Below are positions 9,601-16,122 of a stretch of 18,334 nucleotides of DNA, in pieces. Each line of letters begins with the position of its first letter. The stretch's first letter is position 1. The position numbers and the translations under genes were made by a program. Source of the DNA: DATKMS01 sp041497995 (GTDB taxonomy: Bacteria; Desulfobacterota; Binatia; HRBIN30); assembly GCA_041497995.1 (NCBI GenBank), contig JBGQHM010000095.1, positions 1-18,334 on the forward strand, written 5' to 3'. Below the pieces are notes generated by a model. The model searched no databases. It was not told the origin of the DNA and saw only the letters and a program-made list of their open reading frames with translations.

Positions 9601-12291
9601 TTTGAGGGAGCGCGCATCCACGTGCTCGCCACACACGCCGAGTATGCGGCGCTCACCGACGCCGCGACGCGCTTGTGCTCGCAGCTACGGGAGGTGCCGC
9701 CGGATCACGACGTGGTGTTGGACTTCTACGTTCGGTCATGGCAACCCCTGCAACCCCCCGACGAAACGCAGCGTGCGATGCACGCCATGCTCAACTCGGT
9801 GACCTTTCCACACCGCGTTCGGCGGATCGTCGTCGTGGTGGCCGGCCCTGGCCGTCCTCTCGGCATCGGCGGCGTGCAGCACTTCACCTACCGGCCGTCG
9901 GCGGACGGCTACGCGGAGGAGAAGCTGTATCGCGGGCTGCACCCGATGATGGGCAAGCGCATGCACCTATGGCGTATGAGCAACTTCGACATTCAGCGCT
10001 TGCCGTCAGTCGAGGATGTGTACCTCTTCCACGGTGTGGCGCGGCAGAATCCGAAGGATGCGCGGTTGTTCGCGATCGCCGAGGTTCGCGACCTCACGCC
10101 GGTGCGTGATGCAAGCGGCCGCATCGTGCAGCTGCCCTACCTCGAACACATGCTCATGGAAGCGCTCGCCAGCATCCGCCGCTTTCAATCGCCGCGCCCG
10201 CCGCGCGAGCGCCTGCAGTGGAACCGTGTCCTGCTGTATGTGTGGCCGCCGTTGGACCTGCATCCCGACGAGTTGAACGAGATCGTGCGCAAGCTGGCGC
10301 CCGCCACGGAAGGTCTCGGCATCGAGCAGGTGGCCGTGCGGGCGCGCATCCCGAACCCCGCAAGCGGGGTGCTGCAGGATGCCGTGCTCCGCATCTCGAA
10401 CCCCGGCGGCAACGGCCTGTTGATGACCTCGGGGTCGCCGCCGCAAGGACCGCTCAAGCCGCTGAGCGAGTACGATCAGAAAGTCGTGCGCATGCGCCAG
10501 CGCGGGCTGGTGTATCCGTACGAAGCCATCAAGATGCTGACGCCGTCGCACCATGGCGCGCAAGCGGAGTTTCCGCCGGGTGAGTTCATCGAGTACGACC
10601 TCGGCGTCGACAACTGCCTGGTGCCCGTGGACCGTTCCCCCGGGAAGAACACGGCCAATGTGGTCGTGGGCGTCATCCGGAACTTCACCCTGAAGTATCC
10701 AGAGGGCATGACACGGGTGATTCTGCTCGGCGACCCGAGCAAGGCCATGGGCGCGGTGGCCGAGCCCGAGTGCCGGCGGATCAACGCCGCGCTGGATCTC
10801 GCCGAGCGGATGCGCGTGCCGTTGGAGTGGTTCGCCGTTTCTGCCGGCGCCAAGATCTCGATGGAGAGCGGCACCGAGAACATGGACTGGATCGCTCTCG
10901 TCCTGCGGCGACTGATCGAGTTCACCCAGGCCGGGGGCGAAGTGAACGTCGTGGTCAATGGCATCAACGTCGGCGCCCAACCGTACTGGAACGCCGAAGC
11001 CACCATGCTGCTCCACACGCGCGGCATTCTGATCATGACCCCGCAGGGCGCCATGGTGCTCACCGGCAAGCAGGCGCTCGACTACTCGGGAAGCGTCTCC
11101 GCTGAAGACAATCAGGGCATCGGGGGGTACGAGCGCATTATGGGCCCCAATGGCCAGGCACAGTATTGGGCGCGCGACATCACCGATGCAGCGCACCTTT
11201 TGCTGCGGCACTACGATCACACATATGTGTTTGCGGGGGAACGCTTTCCGCGTCGCGCGGCCACCAACGACCCCGCCGACCGCGACGTCCGTGTCTCGCC
11301 ACACGGTGGCAGCTTCGCGCTGGTGGGGGACATCTTCTCGAACGAGCAGAATCCCGGACGTAAACGCCCGTTCGAAATTCGCCGGGTGATGATGGCGGTG
11401 GTGGACCAGGACCACGCGCCGCTGGAGCGTTGGGCGGCGATGCGTGACGCTGAGATCGGCGTCGTCTGGGACGCGCACCTCGGCGGCTATCCGGTCTGCC
11501 TGATCGGTGTCGAGTCGCAGCCGCTGCCGCGTCTAGGGTTCTTGCCGGCAGATGGTCCCGATCAGTGGACGGCGGGAACATTGTTCCCGAAAGCCTCGAA
11601 GAAGCTGGCGCGCGCCATCAATGCCGCGAGCGGCAATCGCCCGCTTGTAATTCTCGCCAATCTCTCCGGCTTCGACGGCTCGCCCGAGTCAATGCGTGAG
11701 CTGCAGCTCGAGTACGGCGCCGAGATCGGGCGCGCCGTGGTGAACTTCAAGGGCCCGATCGTATTCTGCGTGGTGTCGCGCTACCACGGCGGCGCTTACG
11801 TGGTGTTCTCCGGGAAGCTCAACGAGGGCGTCGAGACGGCGGCGCTGGAGGGCTCGTATGCGTCGGTGATCGGCGGCGCGCCCGCTGCTGCGGTGGTCTT
11901 CGCCGGCGACGTCGAGGCCCGTACCCGCCAAGATCCGCGTCCCCAAGCGCTCGAGAGACAGATCGCAGCGGCGGAGGGGACAGAGAAGGTGCGGCTAAGC
12001 GCGCAACTCGCCGACACCTTCAAAGCCGTCCACTCGGAAAAGCTCGGCGAGGTGGCTGACGAGTTCGACAAGGTGCACAGCATCCACCGCGCCTTGCAGA
12101 TGGGATCGCTCGATCACATCATCGCGCCGGAGCGCTTGCGGCCGTATCTCATTGAAGCGGTGGAGCGCGGCATGTACCCATATCTGCATGCGGACGACGG
12201 AAAGGAGGCATCCTGCAGTGATGCACCCCCCAGACGTGCAATCGGCGACCGTCCATTGGCTGATGCAAACTTCATTGGACCCGCCGGTTGA
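6628..12291 (+). CDS. Single-chain multidomain acetyl/acyl-CoA carboxylase (BC-BT-BCCP-central-CT)
   Basis: This 1887-residue protein joins all parts of a biotin-dependent carboxylase, which most bacteria encode on separate genes. Biotin carboxylase (about residues 1-455) has the ATP-grasp glycine loop KATAGGGGRG (from K178), the QRRNQK-EEAP motif and EVNTRLQVEH (from E309). A BT-like bridging region (about 490-590) leads to the biotin carrier (598-668) with ESMKME; K632 is the predicted biotinyl lysine. A long helical central region follows, then carboxyltransferase halves: N-CT with GAKIS at 1407-1411 and C-CT from about 1540, including DGSPESMR near 1682. The order matches eukaryotic-type ACC and the rare bacterial single-chain ACCs. 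It should convert acetyl-CoA (or another acyl-CoA) and bicarbonate to malonyl-CoA for the upstream synthase, whose AT carries a malonyl signature. The substrate is inferred, not shown by the sequence. The last 30 or so residues are an unusual tail that overlaps the PPTase start. Confidence 0.92.
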   Translation: MSSEFQRIAIVNRGEPAMRLIHAVRELNREAGHDGGQLRTIALFTTPDRGAMFVREADEAVDLGAATFVDERDGERKSSYLDYARLEQALVAARADAAWVGWGFVAEHAAFAELCQRLGVVFIGPEPNVMRWLGDKIAAKHLAERVSVPVVPWSGGPVETLDDARRHAERLGYPSMFKATAGGGGRGIRTVRSAAELGEAFERARAEALRAFGDATVFLERQLAGVRHVEVQVVADDYGTTWAVGVRDCTIQRRNQKVLEEAPSPVLSAGQDQALRDAAVRLCQSAGYRNAGTVEFLLDPASHACFFMEVNTRLQVEHPVTEMTTGLDLVKLQLHVARGGRLVGAPPTPRGHAIEVRLNAEDTDNNFAPAPGVIEVFRLPTGPGLRVDTGVDGGDAVPPEFDSMIAKLIAYGSDRREALARLQRGLADCIVVMRDGTTNKAFLLALLEREEVRAASADTGWLDRLAAAGEHVVRRHADVALLQAALDVYDAELRVEQSQFYAWAARGRPRVRPEIGHVAPLRYRGNRYKLEVFGLGPNLYRIDVGGRRVEVQLERLGKFERWISCAGHRFRVVSVVQRLTHLVEVDGVPHRITRDDGGIVRAPSPAVVLSIPVRPGDAVAAGARLMVLESMKMELPVVAPYAGRVREILVMQNVQVDAATPLLLLDPMESDEPVAGGERVEFAMLDHVTPDGETRRQRCRSNLADLLHLMLGFDIDPGETKHLLAEHVEMCRYLPVDDDELRCGEDEILTTFADLSALFRRQPASDDPDGSDVLRAEEYLFTYLRSLDDSGTRLPASFLDRLRRALVHYGVANLERSPQLEASLPRIFKSHERSEQQSAVILRVLERRLANVEALLPHADASYRALLDRLVVVTHGRFPVLSEIAREVRYRYFDQPLFERARSQVYAEMDEHLRYLARCPTAMGRTERLAALVNCPQPLVSVLADRFVDADAAMRELMLEVLTRRYYRIRQIESLECHALGEQSCATAEYSFEGARIHVLATHAEYAALTDAATRLCSQLREVPPDHDVVLDFYVRSWQPLQPPDETQRAMHAMLNSVTFPHRVRRIVVVVAGPGRPLGIGGVQHFTYRPSADGYAEEKLYRGLHPMMGKRMHLWRMSNFDIQRLPSVEDVYLFHGVARQNPKDARLFAIAEVRDLTPVRDASGRIVQLPYLEHMLMEALASIRRFQSPRPPRERLQWNRVLLYVWPPLDLHPDELNEIVRKLAPATEGLGIEQVAVRARIPNPASGVLQDAVLRISNPGGNGLLMTSGSPPQGPLKPLSEYDQKVVRMRQRGLVYPYEAIKMLTPSHHGAQAEFPPGEFIEYDLGVDNCLVPVDRSPGKNTANVVVGVIRNFTLKYPEGMTRVILLGDPSKAMGAVAEPECRRINAALDLAERMRVPLEWFAVSAGAKISMESGTENMDWIALVLRRLIEFTQAGGEVNVVVNGINVGAQPYWNAEATMLLHTRGILIMTPQGAMVLTGKQALDYSGSVSAEDNQGIGGYERIMGPNGQAQYWARDITDAAHLLLRHYDHTYVFAGERFPRRAATNDPADRDVRVSPHGGSFALVGDIFSNEQNPGRKRPFEIRRVMMAVVDQDHAPLERWAAMRDAEIGVVWDAHLGGYPVCLIGVESQPLPRLGFLPADGPDQWTAGTLFPKASKKLARAINAASGNRPLVILANLSGFDGSPESMRELQLEYGAEIGRAVVNFKGPIVFCVVSRYHGGAYVVFSGKLNEGVETAALEGSYASVIGGAPAAAVVFAGDVEARTRQDPRPQALERQIAAAEGTEKVRLSAQLADTFKAVHSEKLGEVADEFDKVHSIHRALQMGSLDHIIAPERLRPYLIEAVERGMYPYLHADDGKEASCSDAPPRRAIGDRPLADANFIGPAG
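12201..12208 (+). promoter_or_regulatory. Strong ribosome binding site for the PPTase gene
   Basis: AAAGGAGG lies inside the 3' end of the carboxylase gene, 9 nt before GTG 12218 and 12 nt before ATG 12221. It places the PPTase start here rather than at the in-frame ATG 12152, which has no such site. Translation of the two genes is probably coupled. Confidence 0.7.
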
Positions 12292-12925
12292 TGAAGAGTG
12301 GCTCACGGCCGGCGAGCAAGCGACGCTGGCATGTTTGCACGTCGCTAAACGCCGCCGCGACTGGCTACTCGGCCGCTGGACGGCAAAGCGTGCGCTGGCG
12401 ACCTATCTCGGTGGCGTGAGTCGATTGTGCTGCTTAGAGGTCCGTGCCGCGGAAAGCGGTGCCCCGGAGGTGTTTCTCGACGGGCGGCCCGCGCCGCTGA
12501 CGCTGTCGCTCAGTCATGTTGCCGGACGTGGATTGTGCGCCATCACGGCCGCCGGTGTGGCGCTTGGTTGTGATCTGGAGAGCATCGACTCGCACAGCCT
12601 TGCTTTCGTGGCGGACTACTTCACAGACGGCGAGCAGCGGTTGATTGCAGCTGCGCCCGCGTCTGATCGTCCATGCATCATCACGCTGCTGTGGAGTGCC
12701 AAGGAGAGCGCGCTCAAGGCGTTGCGTGAGGGCTTGCGACTCGACACACGTTCAGTGGCCGCGACGATCGCGGGGGAATGTGCATTCGACGGCTGGTCTC
12801 CACTCAGCGTCCTTCACGGCGACAGCGGGCGGATCTTCCGTGGCTGGTGGCGGCGCGACGATGGCTGTGTGATGACGATCGTCGCCGATCCTTTGCCGCG
12901 ACTGCCAATTAGCTTGAACCGGTAG
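12221..12925 (+). CDS. Sfp-type 4'-phosphopantetheinyl transferase
   Basis: A 234-residue protein, the usual size for Sfp/EntD-type enzymes that move the phosphopantetheine arm from CoA onto carrier proteins. Visible motifs are SLSHVAGRGLCA (from S96), the metal-binding GCDLE (D118, E120; the usual Ile/Val before Asp is Cys here), FTDGEQ, and WSAKESALKALREG (W158, K161, E162, K166). The start at ATG 12221 (or GTG 12218, one codon earlier) is chosen from the AAAGGAGG site; it overlaps the carboxylase gene by 71 bp, indicating the same transcript. Its obvious clients are the ACPs of the synthase two genes upstream, although those ACPs carry Thr, not Ser, at the acceptor position. The last 17 bp overlap the end of the convergent WS/DGAT gene. 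Confidence 0.9.
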   Translation: MHPPDVQSATVHWLMQTSLDPPVDEEWLTAGEQATLACLHVAKRRRDWLLGRWTAKRALATYLGGVSRLCCLEVRAAESGAPEVFLDGRPAPLTLSLSHVAGRGLCAITAAGVALGCDLESIDSHSLAFVADYFTDGEQRLIAAAPASDRPCIITLLWSAKESALKALREGLRLDTRSVAATIAGECAFDGWSPLSVLHGDSGRIFRGWWRRDDGCVMTIVADPLPRLPISLNR

Positions 12926-14411
12926 GCTGTACAGCGGGCGCCACACCGGCACCGACGCCCGGTCGGATGCCATGCGCGACTGCCTGCCGCCGCGCTCGCT
13001 TGAGCGGTGGCGCCGTGCGCGCCGCCTCACTCAGCTCGGCAAACGCGGCAGCCACGTCGGCGACGAAATCGTGCAAGTCTGGAACAACGTCCCAGTCAGC
13101 GTTGAATCCCCAGTGCAGTGTGCCGGCATAGGAGAAGAGCGCAATGCCCAGACCCTGATTGACGCCCAAGGGTACCATCGGATAGGCCTCGAGCATCCGC
13201 GCGCCCAACAGATACAGCGGACGAGGCGGGCCGGGGACGTTGGTGACCACCATGTTGAAGGCTCCGCCTTGCGGGGCCAAGCGCATGGCCAGGCCGAGGA
13301 GGGCTGGGCTGGTCCATTCCAAAACCTCCGCGAGGATCTCGGAGCCGGCGGCCTGTTTCGATTGCTTGAGCTGCTCGGTCGTCTCGTGAATGCGTGCCAA
13401 TCGCTTGCGCGGGTCACGCTCGTTGATGGGGAGGTCGACCATCCAACCGGCCACGCGGTTGCCCAGTGTGTCGCGATCGCCAGGCCTACGCAGACTCACC
13501 GGGACGAAAACCCGGAAGTCGATGTCAGTCACACGGACGCTGCGGCGTTCAAGGAATCGCCGAACGGCTCCGGCGACAGTGGTCAGGACGACGTCATTGA
13601 GGGAACCCCCGAGGTGCGCGCGGATCTCACGGATCGCCGCAATGTCGGTTACTGTCCAGTCGAAACGGCGGTGTGGTCCGATCGGCTGATTGAACGGCGT
13701 CTGCGATGCCATGCGCAATCCCGAGCTCAGCGTCTCACCGACGGCCGCGAGGCCATCGCGCACACCGGCCAGCGTGCGGGTGGGATGGCGCAGTAGATGT
13801 GAGGCGAATCCCAGCGGGCCGCTGATGCGCGCCAAGGCTTCATCGCGCAGCAACGCCAGCGGTGTCGGTGCCGGGCGCGGAATCCAGCGCGGCACTTCCT
13901 CAGCGGGTGTCTCCGGGGTTGCACTGAGCAATACCGACAGGAGGTCCGCTCCGGACACGCCATCTATCATGCAGTGATGGGTCTTGCTGATCATGGCGAA
14001 GCGACCGCCTTCCAAGCCGTCGACGATCCAGGTTTCCCAGAGCGGCTTGCCGCGGTCGAGTTCCTGCGACTTGACGCGGGCCGCCATGCGTTTGAGCTGT
14101 CGCTCGCTGCCTGGATGGGGCAGGCTGGTGTGCCGGATGTGGTAGTGGAGGTTGAAATGGACATCGTCCACCCACACAGGGTGCTGCTCGATCGGGATGT
14201 AGGCGAGGCGTTGGCGGTAGCGCGGGATCTTGTGTAGCCGCGAAGCGATGTATCCGGTGATACGGTCGATGTCTATGCCCCCGTGTGGTGCTGCCAGCGG
14301 GCCCGCTTCGAAGATACCCGTGGACGCCACGTGCATCAGCGAGTTTGGCTCCTCGATGACGAGGAACGAGTTGTCGAGAGCTGTCAGCCGCTCGTAGTTG
14401 TAGTGCGCCAT
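12909..14411 (-). CDS. Wax ester synthase / diacylglycerol acyltransferase (WS/DGAT family)
   Basis: A 500-residue protein with the full length and hallmarks of bacterial WS/DGAT O-acyltransferases. The condensation-type active site HHCMIDG is at H145, H146 and D150 (codons around 13979-13962). The N-terminus reads MAHYNYERLTALDNSF, and the C-terminal half has the conserved VTNVPGPP and PLGVNQGLGI blocks. The enzyme transfers an acyl group from acyl-CoA to a long-chain alcohol or diacylglycerol, normally at the inner membrane face or lipid droplet surface. The start is ATG 14411 with AAGGAGG 7 nt upstream; an in-frame start 45 bp earlier has no comparable site. It runs opposite to the synthase operon and overlaps the PPTase end tail to tail, so it needs its own promoter. 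Its neighbourhood suggests, without proving, that it esterifies the synthase product. Confidence 0.93.
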   Translation of the reverse strand: MAHYNYERLTALDNSFLVIEEPNSLMHVASTGIFEAGPLAAPHGGIDIDRITGYIASRLHKIPRYRQRLAYIPIEQHPVWVDDVHFNLHYHIRHTSLPHPGSERQLKRMAARVKSQELDRGKPLWETWIVDGLEGGRFAMISKTHHCMIDGVSGADLLSVLLSATPETPAEEVPRWIPRPAPTPLALLRDEALARISGPLGFASHLLRHPTRTLAGVRDGLAAVGETLSSGLRMASQTPFNQPIGPHRRFDWTVTDIAAIREIRAHLGGSLNDVVLTTVAGAVRRFLERRSVRVTDIDFRVFVPVSLRRPGDRDTLGNRVAGWMVDLPINERDPRKRLARIHETTEQLKQSKQAAGSEILAEVLEWTSPALLGLAMRLAPQGGAFNMVVTNVPGPPRPLYLLGARMLEAYPMVPLGVNQGLGIALFSYAGTLHWGFNADWDVVPDLHDFVADVAAAFAELSEAARTAPPLKRARRQAVAHGIRPGVGAGVAPAVQPTGSS

Positions 14412-14418
14412 AGGGAAA

Positions 14419-14425
14419 CCTCCTT
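14419..14425 (-). promoter_or_regulatory. Ribosome binding site of the WS/DGAT gene
   Basis: Read on the minus strand this is AAGGAGG, 7 nt before ATG 14411. It decides the start in favour of the internal Met over the longer open frame. Confidence 0.7.
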
Positions 14426-14792
14426 GCGAGACGTGCAGGGAATTGTTGTAGTCCAACTACCGTGCCCGCCGACGCCAGCTCGTAGCGCATGTCTGGCTGC
14501 ATGCTGCTTTCGCGGAACGCGGACGCGGCTCCTCCCCGTTTCTCACGGCCGGTACTGCTTGAAGCCGAAGACTGTGCCGAATTTCTTTGGGAGCGAGAAC
14601 TCGGTGATCGTATCTGCGCTAGCCCACCGAACAGAAAGGCGTCACTGGACAATTGAGGCTGTGCCTTGCGCACAGGTGCCCGGGTAGCTTCTTCCTGCGT
14701 CCACGCTGTGTACCACGGGAATCGTGATCAGAGAATTTCGGGAGATGTGTGCGCGGCGGTCTCGCCAGCTGCGGTTATCTGGTTCAGCGACG

Positions 14793-14820
14793 CCGCGCCA
14801 TGCGCCCCCCACAGGCGCGG
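14793..14820. terminator. Weak GC-rich hairpin downstream of tRNA-Ser
   Basis: CCGCGCC at 14793-14799 pairs with GGCGCGG at 14814-14820 around a 14-nt loop. It lies 48 bp past the tRNA 3' end on the minus strand, a sensible place for a transcript end. No T-run follows on either strand, so it is not a classic intrinsic terminator. Confidence 0.2.
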
Positions 14821-14867
14821 ATTTCGCTCGATCCTCCGGAGACTCCCGAGAATCGCAGACTGGGAAG

Positions 14868-14956
14868 CGGAGAGGGAGGGATTTGAACCCTCGGTGGAGT
14901 GTTAACCCCACACACGCTTAGCAGGCGTGCGCCTTAGACCACTCGGCCACCTCTCC
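14868..14956 (-). tRNA. tRNA-Ser (anticodon GCT)
   Basis: On the minus strand an 89-nt cloverleaf can be drawn. Acceptor arm GGAGAGG (14956-14950) pairs with CCTCTCC (14875-14869), with discriminator G at 14868. The D-arm region is GGCCGAGTGGTCTAAGGC. The anticodon stem CACGC/GCGTG encloses loop CTGCTAA, with anticodon GCT at 14922-14920. A long class II variable arm and a T arm GAGGG-TTCAAAT-CCCTC follow. The long variable arm and G73 are typical of serine tRNAs. CCA is not encoded. The 5' flank is integrase coding sequence, so the tRNA promoter must lie inside that gene or the tRNA is made by read-through. Confidence 0.96.
14902..14956 (-). other. Predicted attachment-site half: integrase frame overlapping tRNA-Ser 5' part
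   Basis: The integrase reading frame continues without a stop through the acceptor 5' strand, D arm and anticodon arm of tRNA-Ser, and ends at a TAA in the variable arm. This block is shared by element and tRNA and is the likely att core. No second copy of the tRNA 5' half is visible elsewhere in the window, so the partner att site should lie beyond 18334 or be lost. Confidence 0.45.
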
Positions 14957-16122
14957 CTGCGCAAACGGATTGATTTCCTTACATCCGGCGTCGTCTGACT
15001 GCAACTGGCACCGTCTGAATTCACACCAGCATTCACACCAGCGACCTCGTTTTCAGAGCGATTCACACCAGGATTCACACCAGTGAATTGTGCCTGAGCG
15101 ACCTCTCGTGGGAGGCCACCGATCTCCGCTTCCAAGCGCTGGGCTACTTCCCACAGTTCTGGGTCGGCAGCGTGCATGTACCGCTCGGTGGCTCCCGTGT
15201 CAGCCTGCCCGAGAAATTTTGCAACTGCCTTCTTGCTGCGCCCCATCGAAGTCGCAACCGCGCCGGTCCAGTGACGAATCTGATGGAATCCGTAGTGGGG
15301 AATTTCCAGACGGTCGCAGAGGCGGTGCAACTTTCCAAGTTCAGTACGATAGACCAACGGACCACCGTTGGTGCTGCGGAACACGAACTCATCGCTGTCA
15401 CCCAGCAGTGGCTGGATGGTTTCTAGTGCTAACTGCGTGAGTGGCTGCACTCGTCGTTTCTCACCGCCTCCGCGTCTCTTTCGAGTTTTCAGAACACAGA
15501 CGGGTCGCGGCTCGCGGACTATGTCAGAAGAGTGGAGGCGACGTGCCTCTTCAAACCGACCAGCGGTTTGTGAGAGGAAGACGTAGAGTCGCCGCTGTGG
15601 ATCGTCGGCTGCGAGAATCAGTTTCATCAGATGTGCCTTGGGAATCGGCGGGACGTTGGAGTCCTCCTCCGGTACGCGAGGAATGCCTGCTGCCGGGTTG
15701 TGGTCCACTGCACTCATTTCGACGCCGTAGTTGAACACCGAGATGATGATCTTGCGGTACTCATTTGCGGAACCGGCAGCGTTTTCCAGAAAGATGCGAT
15801 CCAGCACGGGTTCGATGTGCCCACGCGTGATCTCACGGGGATGAAGATCAGCCAGGTTGGGAAAGCCCTTGTTGAGCTTCACTTCCAACTGATAACACCA
15901 GGCCTCAGTCTTGGTGCGTTGGCTCGAATTAAGGTACGCCCCGACCATCGCCTTGAATGTTGGGAATGGGTCGGTACGGCCTTTTTTCAGGAACACGCGG
16001 TGATCGTGCTCTGCGTCGCGTGCGGCTCGCTTGGTCTCGAACCCTCGCTTCGTATACCGGCGACGACGATGCATGAAGTCGTAACGGTAGTTCTTCCACT
16101 TCTGGTCCCAATAAACTGACAT
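14902..16122 (-). CDS. Tyrosine recombinase / integrase of an integrative element
   Basis: A 406-residue protein. Residues 1-150 hold an Arg-rich N-terminal DNA-binding part and a core-binding helical region; about 160-330 form the catalytic domain. Visible active-site residues are R189 (TAGRFEEA), a likely K212, H280 and R283 (HQIRHW) and nucleophile Y315 (ERYMHA). The position that is usually His in the LGH block is Gln here (Q306). After about residue 345 the protein enters an unusual tail of GVN repeats and then translates the tRNA sequence; this tail probably reflects the att region rather than a folded domain. Start ATG 16122 follows GGAG/GGGAG. It overlaps the upstream HTH gene out of frame. 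The enzyme should integrate and excise the element at tRNA-Ser, with the HTH protein as a plausible directionality factor. Confidence 0.9.
   Translation of the reverse strand: MSVYWDQKWKNYRYDFMHRRRRYTKRGFETKRAARDAEHDHRVFLKKGRTDPFPTFKAMVGAYLNSSQRTKTEAWCYQLEVKLNKGFPNLADLHPREITRGHIEPVLDRIFLENAAGSANEYRKIIISVFNYGVEMSAVDHNPAAGIPRVPEEDSNVPPIPKAHLMKLILAADDPQRRLYVFLSQTAGRFEEARRLHSSDIVREPRPVCVLKTRKRRGGGEKRRVQPLTQLALETIQPLLGDSDEFVFRSTNGGPLVYRTELGKLHRLCDRLEIPHYGFHQIRHWTGAVATSMGRSKKAVAKFLGQADTGATERYMHAADPELWEVAQRLEAEIGGLPREVAQAQFTGVNPGVNRSENEVAGVNAGVNSDGASCSQTTPDVRKSIRLRRERWPSGLRRTPAKRVWG
14978..15010 (-). promoter_or_regulatory. Weak candidate promoter for tRNA-Ser inside the integrase gene
   Basis: On the minus strand TTGCAG is followed 15 nt later by TGTAAG (14983-14978), about 21 nt before the tRNA 5' end. 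The spacing is short and the -35 matches at only three positions. It is listed because a promoter is needed in this interval if the tRNA is expressed on its own. Confidence 0.2.
15019..15083. repeat. Four exact 11-bp direct repeats in two phased pairs (ATTCACACCAG)
   Basis: Exact copies of ATTCACACCAG lie at 15019-15029, 15031-15041, 15061-15071 and 15073-15083. Start-to-start spacing is 12, 30 and 12 bp, so the two pairs are 42 bp apart. They lie 63-127 bp from the tRNA 5' end, inside the integrase 3' end, where they encode GVN four times with the same codons. Number, length, orientation and place fit recombinase arm-type binding sites, but this is an inference. Confidence 0.75.

Larger units (their letters stand above)
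14412..14867. other. Intergenic region between WS/DGAT start and tRNA-Ser 3' end
   Basis: No convincing gene is seen in these 456 bp. They must contain the WS/DGAT promoter, but I could not pick a clear -35/-10 pair. A short dyad, GTAGT-CCA-ACTAC at 14448-14460, sits just upstream of the WS/DGAT ribosome site and could be a regulator site; with a 5-bp arm it may be chance. A GC-rich hairpin at 14793-14820 is listed separately. Confidence 0.6.

Noticed and set aside
10006..11478. A 490-codon open frame on the minus strand within the carboxylase gene
   Set aside because: It is a GC-rich shadow of a well-conserved coding region, with no recognisable domain. The plus-strand carboxyltransferase motifs account for this DNA.
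12152..12220. Upstream ATG that would lengthen the PPTase by 23 residues
   Set aside because: No ribosome site there, and the added residues are not like PPTase N-termini; AAAGGAGG at 12201-12208 supports the start at 12218/12221.
14666..14905. A 79-codon plus-strand frame ending in REGFEPSVEC
   Set aside because: Its end is antisense to tRNA-Ser, a common source of false ORFs, and the rest has no recognisable feature.
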